Source of the DNA: an uncultured Parabacteroides sp.
GTDB taxonomy: Bacteria > Bacteroidota > Bacteroidia > Bacteroidales > Tannerellaceae
Reading direction: 5' to 3'
DNA length: 28,532 bases
Assembly: GCA_937890135.1 (NCBI GenBank)
Contig: CALBYC010000149.1
Location: 1 to 28,532, forward strand
A program made the position numbers and the translations under genes. Below are positions 14,757 to 23,043 of this stretch, piece by piece (the stretch's first letter is position 1; each line of letters opens with the position of its first letter). The notes beneath the pieces were generated by a model, which did not search any database, was not told the origin of the DNA, and saw only the letters and a list, made by a program, of their open reading frames with translations.

Positions 14757-16940
14757 ATGCTAATATCTAAACAAACATGCAAGGCATTTATGCCTGCATG
14801 CCTGATTGTTCTTTCTCTGATTTGTGTTTCTTGTAACCGGCCAGTTGAAACACAAATAAATATTATTCCAGAACCAGCAGAAATGACTGTTCGTTCTGGG
14901 TATTTCCCAATTGACAGTATAGGATTGTTTGGAGGGGAAAACAAATTGGTAAAATATACGATTGACTCGGCTGCTTCTGATCTTGGAGCAGAAGGTTATC
15001 GCTTAGATGTGAACCATGCGGGAGTATCGTTGACTGCTCATACAAGTGCCGGACTATTTTATGGTAAGCAGACATTAAAGCAATTACTTGCCCCTCAAGG
15101 TTTGCCTTGCATAAGGATAACAGACTCGCCACGTTTCTCTTACCGAGGATTACATCTTGACGTATCTCGCCATTTTTTCGCTAAAGAGGAAATACTTAAA
15201 TTGTTGGATGTTATGGCTTTTTATAAACTCAACACCTTGCATTTCCATTTGACGGATGGAGGAGGCTGGAGGGTGCAGATAGATAAATACCCAAGGCTGA
15301 CGACCGATGCCGCTTTCCGTACACAGTCGGATTGGCGCAAATGGTGGGATGGTCAGGACCGAAAATACGTGAAGGAAGGTTCTGCAGGCGCATATGGAGG
15401 TTACTATACGAAAGAGGATATCCGCAGAATTGTCTCTTATGCTGCTGAAAGACATATTAATATAATTCCGGAAGTGGAATTTCCTGGACATTCCGACGAA
15501 GTATTTGCGGCCTATCCGGAACTGTGTTGTAAAGGCAAAAGTTATACTGGAAGTGATTTTTGCATTGGCAATCCCAAGACATTCCAGTTTATGGAAGATG
15601 TTTTGACTGAAATCATGGATATCTTTCCTTCTGAATATATTCATATAGGAGGAGACGAGGCTGAGAAAGTGAATTGGAAAAGTTGTCCGAAGTGCCAGAC
15701 ATTGATGGAAAAAGAAAATCTGAAAGATGTGGATGAATTGCAAAGTTACATGGTTCATCAAGCCGGGAAGTTCCTTGACTCAAAAGGAAGGAAAATGATT
15801 GGATGGGATGAAATCTTGGAAGGGGGAGTGCCTCCCGAGGCGACTGTGATGTCGTGGCGCGGAGAAGCTGCCGGTTTCAAATCGGCCCGCATGGGACATG
15901 ATGTGATTATGACTCCTGATAGATGTATGTATTTTGATTTTTATCAGGCCGACCCTCGTAGACAGCCTTACGCCATAGGTGGCTATACTCCGGTAAAAAA
16001 AGTATATGGTTATAATCCCATACCTAAAGACTCGCTCACAGAGAAGGAAAGCAAGCACTTTTTAGGGGTACAAGCAAATACATGGACAGAATATATCCAG
16101 ACTCCTGAATATTTAGAATACATGATGTTCCCTCGTGCTTTAGCGGTTGCGGAAATCGGATGGACTCCACAAGCAAAACGAGACTGGAATAGCTTCAAAA
16201 TGCGCCTGAACTCACATATCCCCTTATTGCAGCATATGGGTGTGCACCCGTTTACTCTTTCCTATGAAATAGATTTCTATTCCGGTGTCGACACGGTGGA
16301 TAAACAGATAACAGTTCTTTTGGATGCTGAGAAATATCCTGCGGAAATTCATTATACGACTGATGGCACAACGCCTACTGTTTCGTCTCCGCTTTATTCG
16401 GGAAGGATTATCGTGAAAGATTCAGCTAATATTTGTGCTGCAATTTTTGAAAAAGGGAGATTGATGGGGACGACTTCAAAAAAAAGAATAGATTACCATC
16501 GTGGAATCGGCAAGTCTGTCCTGTACAATAGCAAATTATTCCCACGTTATATGGCGGGAGGGAAACACGCTCTTGTGGATGGACTGAGGGGAGGGTTGAC
16601 CTATTTGGATGGATGCTGGCAAGGATATTTGAATGATCTGGATTGCATCGTGGATATGGGGGAGGTGACAGATATCCATTCTGTGACTTCCACTTGGATG
16701 CAGTTGAAAGGGCCATGGGTTTACCAACCGACATATGTGGAGCTGCTATTGTCGGAAAATGGCAAAGATTTTGCTTCATGTGGCATTATTCCGACCCACG
16801 TGTCCCTTGATAATCCGGAGTTGACATTTCAAGATTATGCTTACAAAGGAAATTGGAAAGCACGGTATGTCCGTTTGAAAGCCAAAAACGGAGTTCCCGG
16901 TGGTGGCTTTATTTTTGCGGATGAGATAGTAATATGGTGA
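14757..16940 (+). CDS. Beta-N-acetylhexosaminidase, GH20 lipoprotein
   Basis: The enzyme removes terminal beta-linked GlcNAc or GalNAc from glycans by substrate-assisted catalysis. The 727-residue protein has a lipoprotein signal ending CVSC (Cys26), an N-terminal GH20b domain to about 120, and the catalytic barrel from about 125 to 470. The barrel starts SPRFSYRGLHLDVSRHF and contains the catalytic pair Asp300-Glu301 in HIGGDEAEK. A chitobiase-type C-terminal domain (IHYTTDGTTPT, about 530-540) and a final discoidin-like (F5/8 type C) domain follow. It is probably surface- or periplasm-anchored. A weak promoter, ATTG (14704) with 21-bp spacing to TAGGATTG (14729-14736), precedes it. GH92 follows 10 bp after its stop, so they likely form one glycan-degrading unit. 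Confidence 0.92.
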   Translation: MLISKQTCKAFMPACLIVLSLICVSCNRPVETQINIIPEPAEMTVRSGYFPIDSIGLFGGENKLVKYTIDSAASDLGAEGYRLDVNHAGVSLTAHTSAGLFYGKQTLKQLLAPQGLPCIRITDSPRFSYRGLHLDVSRHFFAKEEILKLLDVMAFYKLNTLHFHLTDGGGWRVQIDKYPRLTTDAAFRTQSDWRKWWDGQDRKYVKEGSAGAYGGYYTKEDIRRIVSYAAERHINIIPEVEFPGHSDEVFAAYPELCCKGKSYTGSDFCIGNPKTFQFMEDVLTEIMDIFPSEYIHIGGDEAEKVNWKSCPKCQTLMEKENLKDVDELQSYMVHQAGKFLDSKGRKMIGWDEILEGGVPPEATVMSWRGEAAGFKSARMGHDVIMTPDRCMYFDFYQADPRRQPYAIGGYTPVKKVYGYNPIPKDSLTEKESKHFLGVQANTWTEYIQTPEYLEYMMFPRALAVAEIGWTPQAKRDWNSFKMRLNSHIPLLQHMGVHPFTLSYEIDFYSGVDTVDKQITVLLDAEKYPAEIHYTTDGTTPTVSSPLYSGRIIVKDSANICAAIFEKGRLMGTTSKKRIDYHRGIGKSVLYNSKLFPRYMAGGKHALVDGLRGGLTYLDGCWQGYLNDLDCIVDMGEVTDIHSVTSTWMQLKGPWVYQPTYVELLLSENGKDFASCGIIPTHVSLDNPELTFQDYAYKGNWKARYVRLKAKNGVPGGGFIFADEIVIW

Positions 16941-16950
16941 AATTTAAATA

Positions 16951-19200
16951 ATGAGAGTAATGAAGAAACAATTGCTGGCATTGTTGTTGTGGGGCGGAAT
17001 GGCTTATGCACAGCAACCAGTCGATTACGTGAATCCGTTCATCGGTACGAGTAACTTTGGCACGACTAATCCGGGGGCGTTATGCCCTCAGGGGATGATG
17101 AGCGTTACCCCGTTTAATGTGATGGGTTCTGAGACGAATACGTTTGACAAAGACAAACGGTGGTGGTCTACACCCTATTCTTCGGACAACGATTTTTTTA
17201 CAGGGTATGCGCATGTTAACTTGAGCGGGGTGGGATGTCCCGAGTTGGGGAGTTTGTTGTTGATGCCTACATCCGGGGAATTGAAAGTGGATTATGCGGA
17301 ATATGGAAGCCATTACGACAAAGAAATGTCCCGTCCGGGCTATTACAGCAATGTACTGACTAAATATAACATCAAGACGGAAGTGACAGCTACTCCACGT
17401 ACTGGTTTGGCTCGTTTTACGTTTCCGGAAGGGGATGGAAACATCTTGTTGAATTTAGGGGAGGGATTGACGAATGAGTCCGGCGCCTCCGTTCGTTTTG
17501 TCAGTGACACGGAAATAGAAGGTTCAAAGCTGATGGGCACATTCTGCTATAATCCTCAGGCTGTTTTCCCGATTTATTTTGTGATGAAGCTCGACAAGGC
17601 TCCAAAGGCGAAAGGATATTGGAAAAAACAAAGAGAAATGGCCGCCGAAGCAGAGTGGGACAGTGATGCCGGAAAGTACAAGCTTTATTCCAAATACACT
17701 CGTGAAATGAGCGGGGACGATATTGGTGTCTGGTTTAAGTACGACGTGGAGGCGAAAGAGCAGATCCAGGTAAAGATAGGTGTTTCTTTCGTGAGCATTG
17801 GAAATGCGCGTGAGAATCTGGAGAAAGAACAACCAGGCTTCGCATTTGACCAAACGGCACAAGCCGCCCGTGAGGCATGGAACAAGGATTTATCTCGTGT
17901 CACGGTAGAAGGAGGCACAAAAGATGACAAATCCATCTTTTATACGGGGCTGTACCATTTGCTGGTACACCCGAACATTTTACAGGATGTCAATGGAGAA
18001 TATCCGAAGATGGAAAGCCTTGAGGTTGGCAAGACTTCCGAAAACCGTTATACCGTATTCTCGTTGTGGGATACTTACCGCAACGTCAGTTCTCTGATGA
18101 CATTGCTCTATCCTGACCTCCAGTTGCAAATCATCCATACCATGATAGATATGTACAAAGAAAACGGCTGGTTGCCGAAATGGGAATTATATGGCAGGGA
18201 AACGTTGACAATGGAGGGTGACCCGTCCATTCCCTATATTGTGGATGCGTGGATGAAAGGGTTGCGCGGCTTTGATGTGAATACCGCTTACGAAGCAATG
18301 CGCAAAGGTGCGACAACTCCTGGCGAGTACAATCTGCTCCGGCCCGATGCGAATGATTATTTTTCTTTAGGCTATTGCCCCATGACCAGCCAGTTCGATA
18401 ATTCTGTTTCTCATGCTTTGGAATATTACATTGCAGACTGGAGCCTGAGCAAATTGGCGGATGCGTTGGGGAAAAAAGAAGATGCCAGATTGTTCTATGG
18501 ACGTTCATTGGGTTATAAACATTATTATAGCAAAGAATACGGGACATTGCGTCCCATTTTGCCCGACGGTTCGTTTTATTCTCCTTTCAATCCGAAACAG
18601 GGGGAGAATTTCGAGCCTTCGCCCGGGTTTCATGAAGGGAATGCCTGGAACTATACCTTTTATGTTCCCCATGACATCAAAGGCTTAGCCAAGTTGCTGG
18701 GGGGAGATAAGAAGTTCGTGGCGAACCTGCAACGAGTGTTTGACGAAGGTAACTATGACCCGGCGAACGAACCGGACATTGCTTATCCATACCTTTTCAG
18801 TTATTTTAAAGGGGAAGAATGGCGTACGCAAAAAGAAGTTCGTAAGGCACTGAAAGCCGGCTATCATAATGCCCCGAACGGCGTGCCGGGAAATGAGGAT
18901 GCAGGAACCATGTCGGCTTGGGCTGTTTTTTCCATGATGGGATTTTACCCAGCATGTCCCGGGAGCGCGGACTATGTGCTCACTTCTCCCGTGTTTGACC
19001 GGGTGACGATTCATCTGGACAAGAAATATTACCCCAAAGGCGACCTGGTCATTACCTCAAGGCGCGACGACCCGGAAGCGATTTACATTCAGGATGTACG
19101 GGTAGGTGGAAAGGAATGGAAAGGATATGCTATTTCGCATCAGGACCTTGTCAAGGCGGGGACTTTGGACTATTCTTTAAGCAGCGAGCCGAAGAAATAA
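16951..19200 (+). CDS. GH92 family alpha-mannosidase, secreted
   Basis: GH92 enzymes are calcium-dependent exo-alpha-mannosidases (often alpha-1,2) acting on N-glycans and yeast mannan. The protein has 749 residues with a signal peptide (MKKQLLALLLWGGMAYAQ from the second Met). It begins VDYVNPFIGT, the family opening. EGNAWNYTFYVPHD around Glu562 contains the likely general acid, and GNEDAGTMSAW at about 647-657 contains the likely base region, followed by VFSMMGFYP. No lipobox is seen, so a periplasmic location is likely. Start codons at 16951 and 16960 are both plausible. The gene lies 10 bp after GH20. No SusC/SusD pair is present in the window. A 22-bp-period repeat array starts 15 bp after the stop. 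Confidence 0.93.
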   Translation: MRVMKKQLLALLLWGGMAYAQQPVDYVNPFIGTSNFGTTNPGALCPQGMMSVTPFNVMGSETNTFDKDKRWWSTPYSSDNDFFTGYAHVNLSGVGCPELGSLLLMPTSGELKVDYAEYGSHYDKEMSRPGYYSNVLTKYNIKTEVTATPRTGLARFTFPEGDGNILLNLGEGLTNESGASVRFVSDTEIEGSKLMGTFCYNPQAVFPIYFVMKLDKAPKAKGYWKKQREMAAEAEWDSDAGKYKLYSKYTREMSGDDIGVWFKYDVEAKEQIQVKIGVSFVSIGNARENLEKEQPGFAFDQTAQAAREAWNKDLSRVTVEGGTKDDKSIFYTGLYHLLVHPNILQDVNGEYPKMESLEVGKTSENRYTVFSLWDTYRNVSSLMTLLYPDLQLQIIHTMIDMYKENGWLPKWELYGRETLTMEGDPSIPYIVDAWMKGLRGFDVNTAYEAMRKGATTPGEYNLLRPDANDYFSLGYCPMTSQFDNSVSHALEYYIADWSLSKLADALGKKEDARLFYGRSLGYKHYYSKEYGTLRPILPDGSFYSPFNPKQGENFEPSPGFHEGNAWNYTFYVPHDIKGLAKLLGGDKKFVANLQRVFDEGNYDPANEPDIAYPYLFSYFKGEEWRTQKEVRKALKAGYHNAPNGVPGNEDAGTMSAWAVFSMMGFYPACPGSADYVLTSPVFDRVTIHLDKKYYPKGDLVITSRRDDPEAIYIQDVRVGGKEWKGYAISHQDLVKAGTLDYSLSSEPKK

Positions 19201-19215
19201 GTATGTGCGGGCAAT

Positions 19216-19369
19216 GATGCTCGCATCTTTCCCCCAGAAAGGATGCGGCCTCTTCCGGAAAAGGTCGTATCCTTTCTGGGGAAAGGTTGCGACCGATCTT
19301 GGGAGAAGCCACAGGGATAGTCCGGAAACGATGGGGGTGAAACCTGGTTTCGACTTTGCGGAGGTAAAG
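19216..19369 (+). repeat. Degenerate 22-bp tandem repeat array with a long hairpin between convergent genes
   Basis: Units start at 19216, 19238, 19260, 19282, 19304, 19326 and 19348, exactly 22 bp apart. The best three open AAAGGATGCGGCC (19238), AAAGGTCGTATCC (19260) and AAAGGTTGCGACC (19282), with spacers ending in GG or GGG; later units decay. 19232-19250 pairs with 19263-19281 over 19 positions without a mismatch when two G-T pairs are counted (G-U in plus-strand RNA). The stem extends outward to 19221/19292 with only two mismatches in 30 positions. The 12-nt loop reads TCTTCCGGAAAA. The array lies between the GH92 stop (19200) and the end of the convergent patatin gene (19399), where a bidirectional terminator would be expected, but there is no T-run. 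Confidence 0.75.
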
Positions 19370-19398
19370 AATGCATAAGGGATATGATACCTCTTCTC

Positions 19399-21705
19399 TC
19401 AATCGATCAGCTTCGGATTGAATAACAAGTAGCCTATGTTCAGGCCAAAATTGAAATTCTTGTCAGGGTAACTATATCCGTTTGCATATAAACTGATGCA
19501 TGCGAATGGCAGGTGGACGACCAGCGCGGCTTCTCCCATGTACCGGAAAGTATGCATGAATTTCCCATAATACGGGACGCTCATCTCCGCGTTGTTTTTT
19601 ACGATTGTCTGTTTCTTTATTTCGTACAATGGCGAGAATCCATACATGTCCAGACGGAAGTGGAACAATTTCCCAAACTTCAAGATAGGCGAAACACCCA
19701 GTGCCAGGTATTGGTTCGCCCTGAAAGCTTCGTTGAAGACAATCGTGCTGTGCGGGGTAGGAGTAAAAGCCGGAGCTTGCAAAACGGACGCAGTGTAGTT
19801 GTCCAGCAGATTTTTGCTTGACAGGACCAGTTCTCCCATGTAACCTAAATTGAATAGCGGGTTCAATTCGTGATATTGCTCCCAGTGCCCCTTCATCTGC
19901 AGCCAATTGACTTTGCCGGACGATATGTCGAGTCTTTTGTCATTGGGCATGTATTTTTCATTTCCTAAGATATATTGTGCGTTCAACGTCCGTTTTGTCC
20001 CGGTGATCGGATAAATCTTTGCCCCCAATGAATTCTGTTCAATATTGATAGAACCTGCGAAAATATTGTACCTGCTATGTTCAAAATCAGTTTCGGAGAA
20101 AGAGACATTCGAGTTTTGATAATAAAAGTCATTGAGTTGTCCGTAGGCGAAACCTATTTCGGCTTTCGCCCTGCTTAGGAAAGGGAATCCGAATTTCAGT
20201 TTCGCATATAATTCTTTTTGCTTGATGAACGCAGGTACTACGTCTTCATAAAAAAGCGATTGGCTTTCTGAATAACGTTTATAAGAAAAGACACCTTGCA
20301 CATTGATGTAGGTAGGGATGCGCGTTTGTAAATACATCCTGCCATTAAGTATCACCCCGCTGAATGAATTTCCTACCTGGAAGTCGGTGTTGAAGTCCGC
20401 TGCATATCTGCCCAAGTATCGGTATCCTAGCCCTAAGTATAATTGGTTGGCTTGGTGGGACGAGACGTTGCCTCCTAAACCTACATTGATTTCGTCCGTC
20501 ATCTTAACGTCAAGGTACAGGTCGAAACTTTTGTTCATCCGATTATAGATGGCATGAGGCATAATCTCCTTGATTTTGGAATAAGTAAGGATTTTGAAAT
20601 AGATTCGTTTGAACTCTTCCATCGGAAATTCATCGTTGAGGTCGCGGTGAATCAGCGATTCGATGTATTTCTTTTGCGATTCGGACACACCTGTGACATA
20701 TATGTTTTTAAAAATGAGAGGAGGGAGGCTTTCTCTGTATGCTTTGCGTCGTCGTGCCAGTGAGTCCAAAGGCAGCTCCCTTGGGACTCTTTTCTTGATT
20801 GAATCGATGATGGTTAATGTCCGCTTGTATCCCACCTCCATGATTTCTTTGGCTTTGGGAAAGTCCAATAAGGAAACGTCCGGGAAAAGGAATCGTTCCA
20901 CCATCCCTTTTTCTTCAGGAATGTCATATTCCGTTTTTTGCATGATCATGGTCTCGATTTGGTTATACGGATTTTCCGAAGGCTTGTTATTCCCTCCCGC
21001 CACGATAGACCCGAAGATGAAATCCGGATTGAAATCCTCTATCATGGGTTTTACTGGAAAGTTGTCATAAATGCCTCCATCGAACAAAGGGACATTGTTT
21101 TTCCAAATTGGTTTGAAAAAGAAAGGGAAGGTCATGGATGCGCGGACTGCTTCTCCCAAGTCTCCACTTTTGAATACAATGGCTTTCTTGTTGTAAATGT
21201 CGGAACCTACGCAGCGGAAGGGTACGAACAAGTTATTAAAATTCCAGCCGGCTTTTGCAGTCGCTTGCGCATAAAGCCCCATGAAAGCTTGGTTCATTTG
21301 AATTGGATTAATCAAGCTTTGGGGTAAAATGTTCGTCTTGATTTGCAGGGAGTCAGACATGTCGATGGAAAAGCGAGCCATCTCCGGTGTAGGGTCCGGC
21401 TTGCGGAAGTAATACATGTAATCCTCTTCCACCGTCCCTGTCTGCCAATATCCGAATTCCTTGGAAAGAATCAATTCCAACATCTCGTCTGGTGTGTATC
21501 CCATGGCATACAAACTGCCAATGATGGCACCGATGGAAGTCCCTGCCACATAATCAATCGGAATGTTGTGTTCTTCAAGGGCCTTTATGACACCGATATG
21601 TGCGGCTCCTTTGGCCCCACCTCCACTCAATACCAGCCCGACTCGCTGCGCCTGCATTTGGCATAACGACCCTATAAGCATAATGATAATAGCAAACTGT
21701 TTCAT
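19399..21705 (-). CDS. Patatin-like phospholipase fused to a POTRA/Omp85-type beta-barrel
   Basis: The 768-residue protein combines a secreted patatin lipase with an outer-membrane barrel, the type Vd (PlpD-like) arrangement. A signal peptide (1-19) is followed by the oxyanion loop SGGGAKGAAH (27-36), the nucleophile elbow GTSIG with Ser57, and the catalytic Asp209 in FDGGIYDNFP. A single POTRA-like module around 325-395 (IYVTGVSESQKKYIESLI) leads into a C-terminal region of alternating strands, including MTDEINVGLGGNVSSHQANQ, ending in FNFGLNIGYLLFNPKLID. The family cleaves phospholipids, either at the cell surface or after release; the actual target is unknown. It is transcribed on its own, away from the divergent thi operon. 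Confidence 0.9.
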   Translation of the reverse strand: MKQFAIIIMLIGSLCQMQAQRVGLVLSGGGAKGAAHIGVIKALEEHNIPIDYVAGTSIGAIIGSLYAMGYTPDEMLELILSKEFGYWQTGTVEEDYMYYFRKPDPTPEMARFSIDMSDSLQIKTNILPQSLINPIQMNQAFMGLYAQATAKAGWNFNNLFVPFRCVGSDIYNKKAIVFKSGDLGEAVRASMTFPFFFKPIWKNNVPLFDGGIYDNFPVKPMIEDFNPDFIFGSIVAGGNNKPSENPYNQIETMIMQKTEYDIPEEKGMVERFLFPDVSLLDFPKAKEIMEVGYKRTLTIIDSIKKRVPRELPLDSLARRRKAYRESLPPLIFKNIYVTGVSESQKKYIESLIHRDLNDEFPMEEFKRIYFKILTYSKIKEIMPHAIYNRMNKSFDLYLDVKMTDEINVGLGGNVSSHQANQLYLGLGYRYLGRYAADFNTDFQVGNSFSGVILNGRMYLQTRIPTYINVQGVFSYKRYSESQSLFYEDVVPAFIKQKELYAKLKFGFPFLSRAKAEIGFAYGQLNDFYYQNSNVSFSETDFEHSRYNIFAGSINIEQNSLGAKIYPITGTKRTLNAQYILGNEKYMPNDKRLDISSGKVNWLQMKGHWEQYHELNPLFNLGYMGELVLSSKNLLDNYTASVLQAPAFTPTPHSTIVFNEAFRANQYLALGVSPILKFGKLFHFRLDMYGFSPLYEIKKQTIVKNNAEMSVPYYGKFMHTFRYMGEAALVVHLPFACISLYANGYSYPDKNFNFGLNIGYLLFNPKLID

Positions 21706-21725
21706 CCCTTTTCTTTTCTTGTTTC

Positions 21726-21733
21726 CAAAAATA
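21726..21733 (-). promoter_or_regulatory. Candidate -7 box for the patatin gene
   Basis: On the minus strand TATTTTTG matches TAnnTTTG 20 bp before the ATG at 21705. An identical octamer occurs further upstream at 21768-21775 on the same strand. Neither has a clear -33 box, and the region is A/T-rich. Confidence 0.35.
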
Positions 21734-21813
21734 CGGATATTTATTTGGATACGGCTTTCTTTTAGTCCAAAAATATGTTTAAGAATTTTTTTTGTTAAAG
21801 TCTATCTCGTTTA

Positions 21814-21845
21814 TTTGCTAATCTAACAATTTTTCTATTACTTTG
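21814..21845 (+). promoter_or_regulatory. Promoter of the thi operon
   Basis: TTTG at 21814-21817 and TTACTTTG at 21838-21845 are separated by 20 bp, a good Bacteroidetes -33/-7 pair with one mismatch in the -7 box. The predicted start at about 21851 lies just before the TPP riboswitch. Confidence 0.55.
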
Positions 21846-21860
21846 CTTGCAGAAAAGAAA

Positions 21861-21942
21861 AACAAAGGGGTGCTTTCTGGACGCAGGAAGCTGAGATTAT
21901 ACCCTTGAACCTGATGCAGCCAATACTGCCGTAGGGATTGTT
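21861..21942 (+). promoter_or_regulatory. TPP riboswitch (THI element)
   Basis: The sequence contains all the hallmark blocks of the thiamine pyrophosphate aptamer in order: GGGGTGC (21867), GCTGAGA (from 21890), ACCC, TTGAACCTGAT (from 21905) and GCCGTAGGGA (to 21937). P1 closes with AACAA (21861-21865) against TTGTT (21938-21942), and the P3 arm is CTTTCTG/CAGGAAG. It lies 78 bp before the thiS start, so binding of TPP would shut down the thi operon. No intrinsic terminator is evident in the 21943-22019 leader, so control may act on translation or through another switch; this is inference. Confidence 0.95.
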
Positions 21943-22019
21943 GCTTGAGTATAATCGTAGATTCCTTCCTTAAAATAGTTCCTCTTTGTCCATAGTATTC
22001 ATCCTTAATAAAACATACA

Positions 22020-22220
22020 ATGAATATCAAGGTAAATAACAAAGAGATGATTGTGCCCGAAGGTTCTTCCTTGTCCCAATTAAGCCAGACATTGAACCTT
22101 CCGGAAAAAGGCGTGGCGATTGCCGTTAATAATCAAATGATTCCTCGTCAGAACTGGCTTGATAAAAAGTTGGCAGAAAATGACCAAATAGTGGTAATAA
22201 AAGCTGCTTGTGGTGGATGA
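22020..22220 (+). CDS. thiS: Sulfur carrier protein ThiS
   Basis: A 66-residue ubiquitin-fold protein whose C-terminal Gly-Gly (AACGG) is adenylated by ThiF and thiocarboxylated to carry sulfur for thiazole synthesis. The first residues MNIKVNNKEMIVPEGSSLSQL, the middle VAIAVNNQMIPRQNW and ENDQIVVIKAACGG are standard ThiS features. First gene of the operon under the TPP riboswitch. thiG begins 35 bp after its stop. Confidence 0.95.
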   Translation: MNIKVNNKEMIVPEGSSLSQLSQTLNLPEKGVAIAVNNQMIPRQNWLDKKLAENDQIVVIKAACGG

Positions 22221-22255
22221 CATATTGAGTAAAAGAACTTGCAATTATTGATGAT

Positions 22256-23032
22256 ATGGAAAAATTAGTGATAGCAGGGAAAGAGTTTTCTTCCCGTTTG
22301 TTTTTAGGTACAGGCAAATTCAAGTCCAATGAAGAGATGGAAAAGGCGATTCTGGCTTCCGGAACAGAAATGGTCACAGTTGCCATGAAGCGCATAGACT
22401 TAGAAAATGAAGAGGATGACATGCTTAAGCATATTGTCCATCCTGGCATACAATTGTTGCCTAATACATCGGGAGTGCGTGATGCCGAGGAAGCTGTTTT
22501 TGCGGCGCAGATGGCACGTGAGGCTTTTGGCATCAATTGGTTGAAGTTGGAGATTCATCCGGATCCTCGTTATTTGTTGCCTGATTCAATTGAGACATTG
22601 AAGGCTACGGAAGAATTGGTGAAACTGGGTTTCGTCGTTTTGCCTTATTGCCAGGCTGACCCAGTGCTGTGCAAACGGTTGGAGGAAGCAGGTGCCGCTA
22701 CCGTCATGCCTTTGGGTGCACCTATTGGTACAAACAAAGGCTTGCGTACACGTGATTTCCTCCAGATAATTATCGAGCAGGCTGGCATTCCGGTTGTCGT
22801 GGATGCGGGGATAGGAGCGCCGAGCCATGCTGCAGAAGCCATGGAAATGGGTGCGTCTGCTGTCTTGGTTAATACGGCTATTGCCGTAGCATCTGATTCT
22901 GAACATATGGCTGTGGCATTCAAAAAAGCAGTGGATGCCGGGCGGGAAGCGTATGAGGCCGGATTAGGAAGTGTCTCTTTCTCGTTGGAAGCAAATGCTT
23001 CTTCTCCTTTAACTGCATTTCTTAACCATTAA
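22256..23032 (+). CDS. thiG: Thiazole synthase ThiG
   Basis: ThiG makes the thiazole phosphate ring from deoxyxylulose 5-phosphate, dehydroglycine and ThiS thiocarboxylate. The 258-residue protein has the expected length. Lys97 in NWLKLEIH is the Schiff-base lysine position. MPLGAPIGTNKGL and VVDAGIGAPSHAAEAMEMGA are the phosphate-binding loops, and SAVLVNTAIAVA follows. In many Bacteroides operons a thiE lies between thiS and thiG; here the gap is only 35 bp, so it is absent. thiC starts 11 bp downstream. Confidence 0.95.
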   Translation: MEKLVIAGKEFSSRLFLGTGKFKSNEEMEKAILASGTEMVTVAMKRIDLENEEDDMLKHIVHPGIQLLPNTSGVRDAEEAVFAAQMAREAFGINWLKLEIHPDPRYLLPDSIETLKATEELVKLGFVVLPYCQADPVLCKRLEEAGAATVMPLGAPIGTNKGLRTRDFLQIIIEQAGIPVVVDAGIGAPSHAAEAMEMGASAVLVNTAIAVASDSEHMAVAFKKAVDAGREAYEAGLGSVSFSLEANASSPLTAFLNH

Positions 23033-23043
23033 TCCGATGCAAT

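Noticed and set aside
19232..19281. Simple rho-independent terminator after GH92
   Set aside because: The stem is strong but there is no T-run on either strand, and the sequence belongs to the 22-bp repeat family; a terminating role is possible but not shown.
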